Source: Bacteroidota bacterium
Lineage (GTDB): Bacteria; Bacteroidota; Bacteroidia; Flavobacteriales; Weeksellaceae
Length of the DNA: 64,000 bases
NCBI GenBank assembly: GCA_023423715.1
Contig: JAFAFC010000029.1
Coordinates: forward strand, 73,031 to 137,030
Direction: 5' to 3'
The notes beneath the pieces are model-generated. The model was not told the origin of the DNA. It worked only from the letters and a program-made list of their open reading frames with translations, and searched no databases. The position numbers and the translations under genes were made by a program. Within the stretch, counting starts at the first letter, position 1. The number at the start of each line of letters is the position of its first letter. Below, piece after piece: positions 45,401 to 53,607 of the stretch.

Positions 45401-47833
45401 GCAGAAGCCTACCGCACTGCCTATCCACACGCTAAAATCCTGTTTCCGGGCAAAGAAGATTTTACGCCCCAAAAACGCCTGCGGATATTCGGCGATATTA
45501 AAAACAACGATTGGGATTGTGTTATTCTGACACACGACCAATTCGGAATGATACCGCAGTCGCCCGAAATTCAAAAAGAAATACTCCAAATAGAATTAGA
45601 CAGCGTAGAGCGTAACCTCGATGCACTGCAATCGCAAGGAAAGGAAGTTACCAGAGGTATGCTTGCCGGAGTAATCAAGCGGAAAGAAAACCTTGAAGTC
45701 AAACTCAAAACCCTGCAACACGATATTGAAAATCGTAAAGATGATGTGGTGGATTTTAAGATGATGGGCATTGACCATTTGTTCGTTGATGAAAGCCACC
45801 AATTCAAGAACCTAATGTTCAATACAAGACATACAAGGGTTGCCGGATTGGGCAATGTGGACGGTAGCCAAAAGGCATTGAACCTGCTCTTTGCTATCCG
45901 TACCATTCAGGAACGCATCAATGCGGATATGGGAGCGACCTTTCTTTCAGGGACTACCATCAGCAACTCACTAACGGAACTGTACCTACTTTTTAAGTAC
46001 CTGCGACCAAGAGCATTGGAAAAACAGGGCATTCATTCTTTTGATGCGTGGGCGGCTATCTATGCAAGGAAAACAACCGATTATGAATTTTCTGTTGCTA
46101 ACAACATTGTGGCAAAAGAGCGTTTCCGCTACTTTATCAAAGTGCCGGAGTTGGCACAATTCTACTCGGAAATCACAGATTACCGAACGGCAAAAGATAT
46201 AGGCATTGACCGCCCCAACAAGAACGAGGTATTGTATAACATACCGCCTACTCCAGACCAGGAAGATTTTATCAAAAAACTAATGGAGTTTGCCAAAACT
46301 GGAAATGCAGAACTGTTGGGCAGACCTAAATTAAGTGCAAGCGAAGAAAAAGCAAAGATGCTTATCGCTACTGATTATGCCCGTAAGATGTCGCTCGATA
46401 TGCGTATGGTAAGCGGTATGTACGAAGACCACCCCGATAATAAGGCTTCGCATTGTGCGGCAAACATTGCCAAGTATTACAACCAATACAATGCACAGAA
46501 AGGAACGCAATTCGTTTTCTCCGATTTGGGAACCTACAAGCCGGGCGAATGGAATGTGTACTCCGAAATCAAACGCAAGCTCGTGGAAGACCACGGCATA
46601 CCTGCACACGAAGTCCGGTTTATACAGGAGGCTAAAAATGATAAGCAACGTAAGGAGCTTATCAAAGGAATGAACGAGGGTAAAATACGTGTGCTGTTCG
46701 GTTCTACAAGTATGTTGGGTACAGGCGTAAATGCACAGAAAAGAGCCGTTGCCGTTCATCATCTGGATACACCTTGGCGACCAAGCGACCTTGCCCAAAG
46801 GGACGGTCGGGCAGTCCGAAAAGGCAATGAGATTGCCAAGTTCTTTGCCGACAACAAAGTAGATGTAATTATCTATGCCGTAGAAAAATCACTGGATAGC
46901 TACAAGTTTAACCTGCTGTACAATAAACAGCTATTTATAGACCAATTAAAAAACAACAATCTCGGCAAACGGACTATTGACGAGGGCAGTATGGACGAAA
47001 AATCGGGAATGAACTTTTCGGAATACGTGGCTATCCTTTCGGGAAATACCGACTTGTTGGATAAAGCTAAATTAGAAAAACAGATTGCGGGATTAGAAAG
47101 CGAAAAACAGGCGTTCAACCGTTCAAAGTATAGTGCGAAGTACAAATTGGAAGACTATACGGCTGAACTTGATAAAGCCCAATCCCGCTTTGACCGTATG
47201 AGCCTTGATTGGGAAAATTTACAGCAACGCTTACAAAAGCGTTCGGACGGTACAATCGCAAATCCTGTACAGTTGGACGGTTTACCGCCCAATGCGGATA
47301 TAAAACAAATCGGTGCAAAACTCAACCAGCTTGCGGACAAAGCCCGTACCGGAGGTCAATATGAAGAAATCGGCAGTTTGTACGGATTTACGCTGTTGGT
47401 AAAAACCGAAATGTCCGAAAAGGAGGGCGTGGATATACGGGTAAACCGCTTTTTAGTGCAGGGAGAGTGCAATATCAAATATACCTACAACAACGGTTTA
47501 ATTGCTAAAGATGAGAAGCTGGCGGCTATGAACTTCCTTAATGCACTGGAGAAATTGCCCGGCTATATCGAACAGGAGCAAAAGAAAATTGCGGAAACAC
47601 AAAAAGATTTACCTGTTCTTCAGGAAGTGGTTAATGGTACGTGGTCTAAGGAAAACCGATTGAGTGAACTCAAAACGGAATTGGCTGCCATTGAACGGAA
47701 GATACAGTTGTCTATAACGTCTGAAGCTAAAGAAGAAACACCTAAACAGGTCGAAAAACAGAAAGAAGCTCCAAACATTTCGGAGAATATTGTACGGACG
47801 AAAGGTATTCACTTACCCCGTGGGGTATTATAA
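42395..47833 (+). CDS. large methylase-helicase ICE protein
   Basis: This 1812-residue protein has an N-terminal N6-adenine methylase-like domain: LEPSAGIGSF near 130-139 and SNIPFGD near 193-199, where the classic NPPF is Asn-Ile-Pro-Phe. A linker rich in Pro/Gln holds three PDTI units. An SNF2-like helicase core follows: Walker A GAGKTL near 967, DESH near 1132, and a C-terminal motif VI region (STSMLGTGVNAQKRAVAVHH, RPSDLAQRDGRAVRKGN, near 1430-1475), followed by a coiled-coil end. Such proteins are standard cargo of Bacteroidetes ICEs. Suggested roles are protection or processing of element DNA on entry; not proven. Confidence 0.88.
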   Translation: MGFSKKQHLQQNIDALRIAFKLEKEKRQATVGERLLMMQYSGFGGLKFVLNPIANEIDINHWRKTEHDFFPITQELHQLLKENSEDEKQYRRYVDSMKSSVLTAFYTPPQVIDAISATLRESGLNIDKFLEPSAGIGSFIQSFSENQQSVTAYEKDLLTGKILKQLYPDSNIRISGFEEIPEKEQNSYDVIASNIPFGDTSVFDLSYSRSKDSAKVQAARSIHNYFFLKGADMLREGGLLAYITSQGILNSPKNEPIRRALMRDNNLVSVVRLPNNLFTEYAGTEVGSDLIILQKNTAKQSLTEREDLFCQSRQTEYNTPGNALFQDSTRIVHTDRKLDTDPYGQPALIYIHKDGVNGIAKDLKQMLSEDFGKHLNLSLYRGERNDEPVIQIPATPKVTPPIVEPVTIQAEIQPLSINRESPQELKQLSIFDLFENTDEPVMVVAPPKRTTQVKRQSTNKRRGAMGRQPDLFSSAIQQPYTPPITNRTANGSPSTNGKKQEAIGDLFSGINGNGQADKPAVPDTIPDTIPDTIPEPAMYSGKLHPFHRNDSLVVDNGWVGHLQDVDTSDGTAVFHPLQLPTLQKARAEAYIEVRDIYQQLYTNEAELQTEHKEERENLNRLYDAFIKKYGNLNSADNVKLIKTDSSGKEIPYLERVIGGVVHKADIFSRPVSFSTLTIATDNPEEALAASLNKYGSVDLDYMSEISGMTDDALKEALHGRIYYNPLQKEYEISERWIAGNVVEKAQEVKAYLERNPDDTEAKASLTVIEEARPRRIEFEELDFNLGERWIPTGIYARFASHLFDTDVLVHYSESSDDFSVKCDRKNLHIWEKYAVKAESRTFDGIALFKHALVNTTPDITKKITVGDQEVKVRDMEAIQMANTKIDEIRTAFTDWLHAQNDEFKSRLTDQYNDTFNCFVRPNYDGSHQDFPGLDRKALGIEDLYSSQKDTVWMIKLNNGAICDHEVGAGKTLVMCTAAQEMKRLGLAHKPMIIGLKSNVHEIAEAYRTAYPHAKILFPGKEDFTPQKRLRIFGDIKNNDWDCVILTHDQFGMIPQSPEIQKEILQIELDSVERNLDALQSQGKEVTRGMLAGVIKRKENLEVKLKTLQHDIENRKDDVVDFKMMGIDHLFVDESHQFKNLMFNTRHTRVAGLGNVDGSQKALNLLFAIRTIQERINADMGATFLSGTTISNSLTELYLLFKYLRPRALEKQGIHSFDAWAAIYARKTTDYEFSVANNIVAKERFRYFIKVPELAQFYSEITDYRTAKDIGIDRPNKNEVLYNIPPTPDQEDFIKKLMEFAKTGNAELLGRPKLSASEEKAKMLIATDYARKMSLDMRMVSGMYEDHPDNKASHCAANIAKYYNQYNAQKGTQFVFSDLGTYKPGEWNVYSEIKRKLVEDHGIPAHEVRFIQEAKNDKQRKELIKGMNEGKIRVLFGSTSMLGTGVNAQKRAVAVHHLDTPWRPSDLAQRDGRAVRKGNEIAKFFADNKVDVIIYAVEKSLDSYKFNLLYNKQLFIDQLKNNNLGKRTIDEGSMDEKSGMNFSEYVAILSGNTDLLDKAKLEKQIAGLESEKQAFNRSKYSAKYKLEDYTAELDKAQSRFDRMSLDWENLQQRLQKRSDGTIANPVQLDGLPPNADIKQIGAKLNQLADKARTGGQYEEIGSLYGFTLLVKTEMSEKEGVDIRVNRFLVQGECNIKYTYNNGLIAKDEKLAAMNFLNALEKLPGYIEQEQKKIAETQKDLPVLQEVVNGTWSKENRLSELKTELAAIERKIQLSITSEAKEETPKQVEKQKEAPNISENIVRTKGIHLPRGVL
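43956..43991 (+). repeat. three tandem 12-bp units inside the helicase gene
   Basis: The unit TTCCCGACACCA is repeated three times without mismatch and is followed by a partial fourth. It encodes (PDTI)3 in the linker between methylase and helicase parts. It is in frame, so copy number can change without breaking the gene. Confidence 0.9.
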
Positions 47834-47849
47834 TATGTAAAAGTATCCG

Positions 47850-48677
47850 CTACATTTCTTCCTGTTCATCCATTTTCCTAATCAAAGCATCCCGTAAGCT
47901 GTCAAGAAATTTTGTTCGGTTTATTTTTCGGGATTTAAGTTCCATAAATGTATGATAAAAGTCGCCCAAATCAACATTAAAAGCACGTTCAAATGTTTTG
48001 GCAATAACTTTAATATCTGCATTTCCATTGTCAAGCACAGCTTGCGAATGCAGTGCATAAATCAATTCTATGAGTGCTGTTTTGCTCCCTGTCCAATTTA
48101 AATTCGGCAGGTCTGTTGATTTTTCTCTATACGCAGTGTTGTGAAGCTGGTCTTCAAGATAGACTTGTATCAGGTCATTGGCTATAATCTTTGCCACTTT
48201 GTAATCGTGGGAAGTGGAAAAGTTGCGGTCTGCCTCAAAATAAAACGTGTCTAAACTTAGCTTAATATCGTACTTGCCCCGTACAAAGAGCTTATCGTCA
48301 ATAAAAGAATTATTGGTTCGGTAATATTTATAAAATTCAAGGTTGTTGTCAAAATACCTTTTGAGTTTTCTCAATTCATCATTTAGGTATTTCCTAATAG
48401 GTTTTGCACCGTAAGGCTTTTTTGTTTCGATTTTATAAACAGCGTTATAGTAAATCAATTTGGAAACAAGGGCAGGTTTCTGGTGTTTGAAAAAATAAAT
48501 TTCCTCCTGTTGGTTTTTAAACCCTATATCCAGCACGTGTTGCTTTAATTCAGAAATTTTTGCTAAAATGAGTTTAATAGCTTTCTCATAAGAAACTAAT
48601 AAGTCGCTCTGTTCAAAGTGCAACTTATTTATTTCTTCTTCTAAATTTTCGATTGCTTGTTTGTAATATACTGTCAT
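47850..48677 (-). CDS. rteC: RteC family protein (second copy)
   Basis: This 275-residue protein shares with the first copy the segments EIYFFKHQKPALVSKLIYYN, FYKYYRT, WTGSKTALIELIYALHS and RTKFLDSLRDALIRKMD. Overall divergence is high, so this is an old duplication or two lineages in a composite element. It is convergent with the helicase gene 16 nt away, and lies downstream of the zinc block on the same strand. Confidence 0.85.
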   Translation of the reverse strand: MTVYYKQAIENLEEEINKLHFEQSDLLVSYEKAIKLILAKISELKQHVLDIGFKNQQEEIYFFKHQKPALVSKLIYYNAVYKIETKKPYGAKPIRKYLNDELRKLKRYFDNNLEFYKYYRTNNSFIDDKLFVRGKYDIKLSLDTFYFEADRNFSTSHDYKVAKIIANDLIQVYLEDQLHNTAYREKSTDLPNLNWTGSKTALIELIYALHSQAVLDNGNADIKVIAKTFERAFNVDLGDFYHTFMELKSRKINRTKFLDSLRDALIRKMDEQEEM

Positions 48678-48787
48678 TTAACTTTATGCTTGATTTGATA
48701 AAATGCTACTCAAAAGAGAGTAACGCATTTTTGGATTGCCTACAACTCTGTATCTACCGTATCAAAAAAAATCTCTAATCTGCCATT

Positions 48788-49024
48788 TCAACGATGATGA
48801 TGATGTTGGTGTTGATGGTGCTGAAAATTGCCTATATAATGATGATATATATGACGGACAACAGCAAAAATTAGGAATATCAATATGGCAGAAAGGAAAA
48901 TCAGCATTGTCCAATTAAGTATTCTATGACGCAATCTTTCTACCCTTTTTACAGGCTTACTTGATTGAGAAATATGCCGATTGGGGATATATTTCTTTTT
49001 TCGTTTTTTCTTTTTCCTTTTCAA
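48788..49024 (-). CDS. small membrane protein with His-rich tail
   Basis: This 78-codon frame begins 20 nt after the ZntA-type ATPase stop. It has a very basic start (KRKKKKRKKK), one membrane helix (about 38-57, MLIFLSAILIFLIFAVV) and a tail HHYIGNFQHHQHQHHHHR. The frame opens only with TTG, and a different frame has an ATG at 49031 that runs 24 codons (MSFEKEKEKTKKEIYP and on) across the same A-rich tract. Either TTG is the start or a frameshift joins them. The His tail suits zinc or nickel binding. It may be a metal donor for the pump. Confidence 0.5.
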   Translation of the reverse strand: MKRKKKKRKKKYIPNRHISQSSKPVKRVERLRHRILNWTMLIFLSAILIFLIFAVVRHIYHHYIGNFQHHQHQHHHHR

Positions 49025-49044
49025 AACTCATAAATTGAAGGGGT

Positions 49045-51099
49045 TTAAAATTTCATTCGCTGTATTCTTACCGCATTCAAAATAGCCAATAACGCCACGC
49101 CAACATCCGCAAAAACAGCTTCCCACATTGTCGCCAATCCACCTGCTCCAAGTACGAGTACAATCGCTTTGACACCGAAAGCCAAACCGATATTTTGCCA
49201 AACGATTTTCTTTGTCTGTTTACCGATGTTGATTGCCATAGGTATTTTACTTGGCTTATCGTCCTGTATGACCACATCTGCGGTTTCGATAGTGGCATCG
49301 CTTCCCAAACCACCCATTGCGATACCGACGTCGCTCAATGCCACAACAGGAGCATCGTTTACACCATCGCCCACAAAAGCAACGCTTTCGCCTTTGGCTT
49401 TGATTTCTTTAACCCTGTTTACTTTGTCTTCGGGCAATAAATCTCCAAAAGCATTGTCTATCCCTAACTGCTCCGCCACATATTTTACAACGGTACTTTT
49501 ATCTCCGCTAAGCATCGTTGCATTAACATTGAGCTTATGCAGTAGGGTTATGGTTTCCTGTGCATCTTCTTTGATACTGTCGGCAATCGTGATGTAACCG
49601 ACAAATTTGCTGTCGTAAGCAACGGCGATAGTTGTATAAACGATGCTGTTCGGGTCTAAGTCGTATGGTATGCCGAACTTATCCATCAGTTTGAAATTCC
49701 CGACCAATAAATCCTTACCGTTTACAGTTGATTTCAAACCGTGTCCGGCGATTTCCTCCGTATTTTCCAATTGGATTTCATTATTCGGTTTCCCCACGTA
49801 TTCGTGAATAGCGGTCGCTACGGGATGTGTGCTATTGCTTTCCAAAATGTTAACTAATTCCAGAATTTCGGCTTTATCAAATTCAGGATTGAAATTGACT
49901 TCCTGAACCTTAAAAACGCCCTCTGTCATTGTGCCTGTCTTATCCATCACTACGTTTTGGATATCGGAAAGAGCATCTAAAAAGTTACTCCCTTTAAACA
50001 GTATTCCGTTTTTGCTTGCAGCACCAATACCACCGAAATAACCTAACGGAATGGAAATAACCAACGCACAAGGACAAGAAATAACCAGAAATACCAAAGC
50101 CCTGTACAGCCAATCTCTAAACTCATAATTTTCTACAAAGAAATAAGGCAGTAGGCAAATAGCTATGGCTAACAGCACTACAATAGGCGTATAGATTTTT
50201 GCAAATTTCCGGATAAATAATTCCGTTGGTGCTTTTTGTGTAGTGGCATTTTGTACCAATTCCAAAATCTTGCTCAACTTACTGTCGGTGTATGCGGTCG
50301 TAACTTTTACCTGCGATACGGTGTTGAGATTTATCATCCCTGCCAAAACGGTTTCGCCTTTGTTTTTTGTATCTGGTTTGCTTTCGCCTGTTAAAGCCGA
50401 TGTATTGAAAGATGCCGTTTCGGACAACAGTTCTCCGTCTAAGCCTAATTTTTCTCCCGGTTTAAGCTGTATAATTTCGCCAACGGCAACAGTTTCTGCC
50501 TTTACGGTTTGCGGTTCATTGTTTTTTAAAACGGTTACTTCATCGGGTCTTTGGTCAAGCAAAGATTTGATGTTTGATTTTGCCCTCGAAACAGCCATTG
50601 TCTGAAAAACTTCGCCAACGGCATAGAACAACATTACCGCAACGCCCTCGGGATATTCGCCAATGGCAAATGCCCCGATAGTTGCAATGCCCATCAAAAA
50701 GAACTCCGAGAAAATCTCGCCTTTGCGAATACTCTCAACGGCTTCTTTGAGTACGGGCAGTCCAACAGGAGCATAAGCCACCACGTACCAAATAATCCGT
50801 ACCCAATCGGTAAACCACGTCTGCGGAAACCAATTATCCATTGTGATACCTGCAAGCAACAGCGCAAGGGAAATAATGGCGGGAAGAAACATCTTGAAAA
50901 CATTGTCAGTATCTCCTGAATGCGAATGGTCGTGTCCGTCATCATCACTGTGGTCGTGATTATGCCCGTCATTTTTGTGATGCCCTTTTACCAATTCCTT
51001 AGCACCTGCTTTGGTGTAGATTTTTTCTTCCTGTGTGCAACAAGTCATTTTGCCTTGTGCATCGTAAGTATGCTTGTGATTTTTGTCTGTATTTATCAT
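49045..51099 (-). CDS. Zn/Cd/Co-type P1B ATPase
   Basis: This 684-residue ZntA/CadA-like pump has a His/Asp-rich N-terminus (NDGHNHDHSDDDGHDHSHSG, near 43-62) and a MTCCTQEEK segment in place of a normal HMA domain. CPCALVISIPLGYFGGIGAA, phosphorylation site DKTGTMTEG, HP motif THPVATA and GDGVNDAPV are intact. The C-terminal membrane segment (NIGLAFGVKAIVLVL) has the Lys seen in Zn/Cd pumps. It lies in an operon with the transglutaminase-like gene 22 nt upstream and the His-tail frame downstream. Confidence 0.93.
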   Translation of the reverse strand: MINTDKNHKHTYDAQGKMTCCTQEEKIYTKAGAKELVKGHHKNDGHNHDHSDDDGHDHSHSGDTDNVFKMFLPAIISLALLLAGITMDNWFPQTWFTDWVRIIWYVVAYAPVGLPVLKEAVESIRKGEIFSEFFLMGIATIGAFAIGEYPEGVAVMLFYAVGEVFQTMAVSRAKSNIKSLLDQRPDEVTVLKNNEPQTVKAETVAVGEIIQLKPGEKLGLDGELLSETASFNTSALTGESKPDTKNKGETVLAGMINLNTVSQVKVTTAYTDSKLSKILELVQNATTQKAPTELFIRKFAKIYTPIVVLLAIAICLLPYFFVENYEFRDWLYRALVFLVISCPCALVISIPLGYFGGIGAASKNGILFKGSNFLDALSDIQNVVMDKTGTMTEGVFKVQEVNFNPEFDKAEILELVNILESNSTHPVATAIHEYVGKPNNEIQLENTEEIAGHGLKSTVNGKDLLVGNFKLMDKFGIPYDLDPNSIVYTTIAVAYDSKFVGYITIADSIKEDAQETITLLHKLNVNATMLSGDKSTVVKYVAEQLGIDNAFGDLLPEDKVNRVKEIKAKGESVAFVGDGVNDAPVVALSDVGIAMGGLGSDATIETADVVIQDDKPSKIPMAINIGKQTKKIVWQNIGLAFGVKAIVLVLGAGGLATMWEAVFADVGVALLAILNAVRIQRMKF

Positions 51100-51121
51100 A
51101 GCCTTTAATTTTTTAGGTTCG

Positions 51122-51826
51122 TTACACTTTTTTATTTCTTATTCTTTCTACATTATTATTCATTATATGCCTCACGATATGCTGAAAAATAAACTTCTTG
51201 AAAGCGTTCAGTTCTTGTTGATGTTTTGCATAAAACGCATCGGGTGTATCAAAAACGCCAAAGTCCCGATTGATGCCTTTATCCTGAATAAATGTATTAT
51301 TGAGGTTCCATTCAATCGGCGGGTTCTCAAAATTATCGGTATAAACCCCGAAACCGCAAAAAGTGGTCTTGCAATCACTGTTCTGTTCCTGTAATTTAGT
51401 GAGGTACGGTTTATCCAAAATCACGCCCTCCAAAAAATACCATTGCTCGTTTACCCAAACTTCAACCCAGCTATGCAAGATATTCTTAGGCGATAGTCTG
51501 TACCAAATACCTGTAATAGCTCCTTTCTGCAATGCCTTGTCAATGGTAAAGCCGTGAATACGGTTAGGTACATCTGTTGCTCTTAACAAAGCCATTAATA
51601 AAGTGGCTTTTGTGTTGCATTGTCCGTACCCGTCATTCAGCACCTGCGATGCGGAAATATAATCAGAAACATTATAGCCAAACTTTATTTCGTCCCGTAC
51701 AAAATTGTAAATGGCTTGAACTTTGGCAACGGTGTCCAAGTTTTCCCACCCTCTCTGCTCCAATAGCTTTTGTATGGAAGCATTGGAGTAGTCAAGGATT
51801 TTTGTCTCTTTAAGATAGTTACCCAT
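51122..51826 (-). CDS. transglutaminase-like domain protein
   Basis: This 234-residue soluble protein with no signal peptide has a papain-like transglutaminase core. Cys70 in GYGQCNTKATLLMALLRA, His118 in LHSWVEVWVNEQWYFLEGV, and an acidic residue near 133-138 form the likely triad. Bacterial members are proteases, peptidases or cross-linkers. Here it stands first in an operon with a Zn/Cd ATPase, directly behind a Fur-type box. A link to metal stress is therefore likely, but the substrate is unknown. Confidence 0.8.
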   Translation of the reverse strand: MGNYLKETKILDYSNASIQKLLEQRGWENLDTVAKVQAIYNFVRDEIKFGYNVSDYISASQVLNDGYGQCNTKATLLMALLRATDVPNRIHGFTIDKALQKGAITGIWYRLSPKNILHSWVEVWVNEQWYFLEGVILDKPYLTKLQEQNSDCKTTFCGFGVYTDNFENPPIEWNLNNTFIQDKGINRDFGVFDTPDAFYAKHQQELNAFKKFIFQHIVRHIMNNNVERIRNKKV

Positions 51827-51845
51827 AACATACTTATATTTATAG

Positions 51846-51881
51846 TAAAGTTACATAGGGAGAGCCTGCAATGCTATTGCA
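51846..51881 (-). promoter_or_regulatory. promoter and Fur-type 7-1-7 box of the transglutaminase-ATPase operon
   Basis: TGCAATG-C-TATTGCA (51867-51881) is a 7-1-7 inverted repeat with one mismatch. On the minus strand a -7-like TAACTTTA (51853-51846) follows 13 nt later, 20 nt before the start codon. The same layout is found at 58444-58480. Confidence 0.65.
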
Positions 51882-52296
51882 AACTCTCCATTAAACACTT
51901 CTCGCAAATTCCCTTGCCAAACAACTTTATCTCGTCAATCCGATATTCTTGGTGCGTGTCCTGTGGTATTATAAAATCCTCCTTACAGGTCGTCTGTTTG
52001 CAAATCTTACAGTAGAAGTGCAAGTGCCAATCTTTATGGGTTTGCTCGTCGCATTCGTCGTGGCACAAAATATATTTGGTAGTCGTGTTTTCCTGAATAC
52101 TGTGTACGATGCCTTTTTCTTCAAATGTTTTCAAAGTCCTGTAAATCGTAACCCTGTCTGCTTTATAAAAATGGCTCTCAATTTCAGATAAGGACATTGC
52201 TGTCTGCTGTTGCTCCAAGAAGTCGTACACCAATATCCGCATACTGGTCGGATTGGTGTTCTTTGACAACAGCTTCTGTTCAATGTTTTTTTTCAT
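51874..52296 (-). CDS. Fur family transcriptional regulator
   Basis: The start is set at ATG 52296 (MKKNIEQKLLSKNTNPTSMR); the longer frame would overlap czcB. The 140-residue protein has the Fur winged helix (ALSLSEIESHFYKADRVTIY there read MSLSEIESHFYKADRVTIYR), the dimer domain with HLHFYCKICKQTTC, and a second CxxC (GICEKC), a structural zinc site as in Zur and PerR. It ends the czc operon and its stop lies inside the box of the next operon. It is the obvious candidate to bind both 7-1-7 boxes. Confidence 0.88.
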   Translation of the reverse strand: MKKNIEQKLLSKNTNPTSMRILVYDFLEQQQTAMSLSEIESHFYKADRVTIYRTLKTFEEKGIVHSIQENTTTKYILCHDECDEQTHKDWHLHFYCKICKQTTCKEDFIIPQDTHQEYRIDEIKLFGKGICEKCLMESLQ

Positions 52297-52309
52297 TATC
52301 CAATGTTTT

Positions 52310-53599
52310 TTAGTGAGCGTGGGCGTGTTCTCCCGAATCATCCATTTTTGCATTCACAAAAAATGCACTTTTTACCACGATATGCGTTCCGTGAGGAATT
52401 TCACTTACAGGTGTAATTGCCGTATAACCTAATAGAGAAGCACCTTTAATGACTTCCATTCTTACAAATCGAGTTCCCTTTTCAGAACCGTGGTCGTGAG
52501 CCTCCTCTTCATCGTGGTCGTGAGCTTCTCCCTCTTTATGCTCGTGGGGTTCTTCTTCCTGCTCCTTGACCAAAAAGATGTAATACTTTCCGTCTGCATT
52601 GACAATAGCATCGTTGGGTACAGCCGTACTTAATACATCATCTAAACTTACCATTCCGGTTATACTCATTCCGTCAATCAACCCTGCTTTATCTCCTGTA
52701 ATCTTGCTGTGAACAGCAATAGTTTTACTCTCTCCGCTAAAGGATGAGCCGATACTATAAACTTCGGCAGAATAAGTCTTATTGGGATTGTTGGTTACGA
52801 CAAAATCTATTTTCTGACCTATTTTGATTAAAGGAATATCCTTTTCATACACCTGTAAGTCCAAGTGCAGGGCTGTGTTTTCTATGATTTCAGCAATAGG
52901 CGATGACACATCTACATAGCTTCCGATTTTGGCAAAAACATTGCTGATAGTACCGCTTATCGGACTTGTAACGACCAATGAGGATTTAAGGCTCGAATTT
53001 GACAAGGAAGCCGGATTAATCCCCATCATTTGAATTTGCTGGTTCAAAGAAGACTTCCGTGTTCTCAACGTGTTCAGTTCAGTAGTGGCACTTTGCAGGT
53101 TTTTCTTTGCTCCGACATTTCCGTCGTTCAGCTCTCTTTGTCTTACAAGTTCCTGTTCGGCAAACTCTATCCGGCTATTGATGCTTAGGTATTCTTCCTG
53201 CAATTGTATGAATTGCGGATTGGAAATAGTAGCGATAACCTGACCTTTCCTTACGAAATCGCCTATCTCCACATTAAGGGATTTGATAACACCACCAAAC
53301 AACGAGGTTGCATTCGCCTTGTTGCTGTTGGGAACTCTTAATGCTCCATTGGCTTTCAATGTTGCGGATAATTGCTTCTGTTCAATTGAACCGATTTCAA
53401 TACCCACCGCTTTCATCTGCTCATCGGTCAGCACTGCAACATTTTCTTCTTCTTCTTCGTGTTCGTCCGTTGTTGTTTCTGCTTCCGTTCCGTGATTATG
53501 CCCATCGCCCTCTTTATGATTATTTGTACAGGCGTTGAAAGCAAAGAATGCTACGAGGACAAGAACGCTAAAAACTATATTATTTATGATACGTTTCAT
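52310..53599 (-). CDS. czcB: CzcB-type RND periplasmic adaptor
   Basis: This 429-residue lipoprotein (lipobox FFAFNAC, Cys24) is the membrane-fusion subunit of a heavy-metal RND pump. Three metal-binding stretches stand out: DGHNHG with an acidic run after the lipid anchor (about 31-52), EPHEHKEGEAHDHDEEEAHD near 352-371, and the C-terminus GEHAHAH. Lipoyl halves (GGVIKSLNVEIGDFVRKG; ISGTISNVFAKIGSYVDV) flank a helical hairpin. It lies 8 nt after the CzcA-TolC fusion. Confidence 0.93.
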   Translation of the reverse strand: MKRIINNIVFSVLVLVAFFAFNACTNNHKEGDGHNHGTEAETTTDEHEEEEENVAVLTDEQMKAVGIEIGSIEQKQLSATLKANGALRVPNSNKANATSLFGGVIKSLNVEIGDFVRKGQVIATISNPQFIQLQEEYLSINSRIEFAEQELVRQRELNDGNVGAKKNLQSATTELNTLRTRKSSLNQQIQMMGINPASLSNSSLKSSLVVTSPISGTISNVFAKIGSYVDVSSPIAEIIENTALHLDLQVYEKDIPLIKIGQKIDFVVTNNPNKTYSAEVYSIGSSFSGESKTIAVHSKITGDKAGLIDGMSITGMVSLDDVLSTAVPNDAIVNADGKYYIFLVKEQEEEPHEHKEGEAHDHDEEEAHDHGSEKGTRFVRMEVIKGASLLGYTAITPVSEIPHGTHIVVKSAFFVNAKMDDSGEHAHAH

Positions 53600-53607
53600 A
53601 TATTGTA

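Noticed and set aside
48736..48918. 60-codon plus-strand frame rich in Asp (HFNDDDDVGVDG)
   Set aside because: It is antisense to the His-tail coding stretch; the Asp run is the complement of the His codons.
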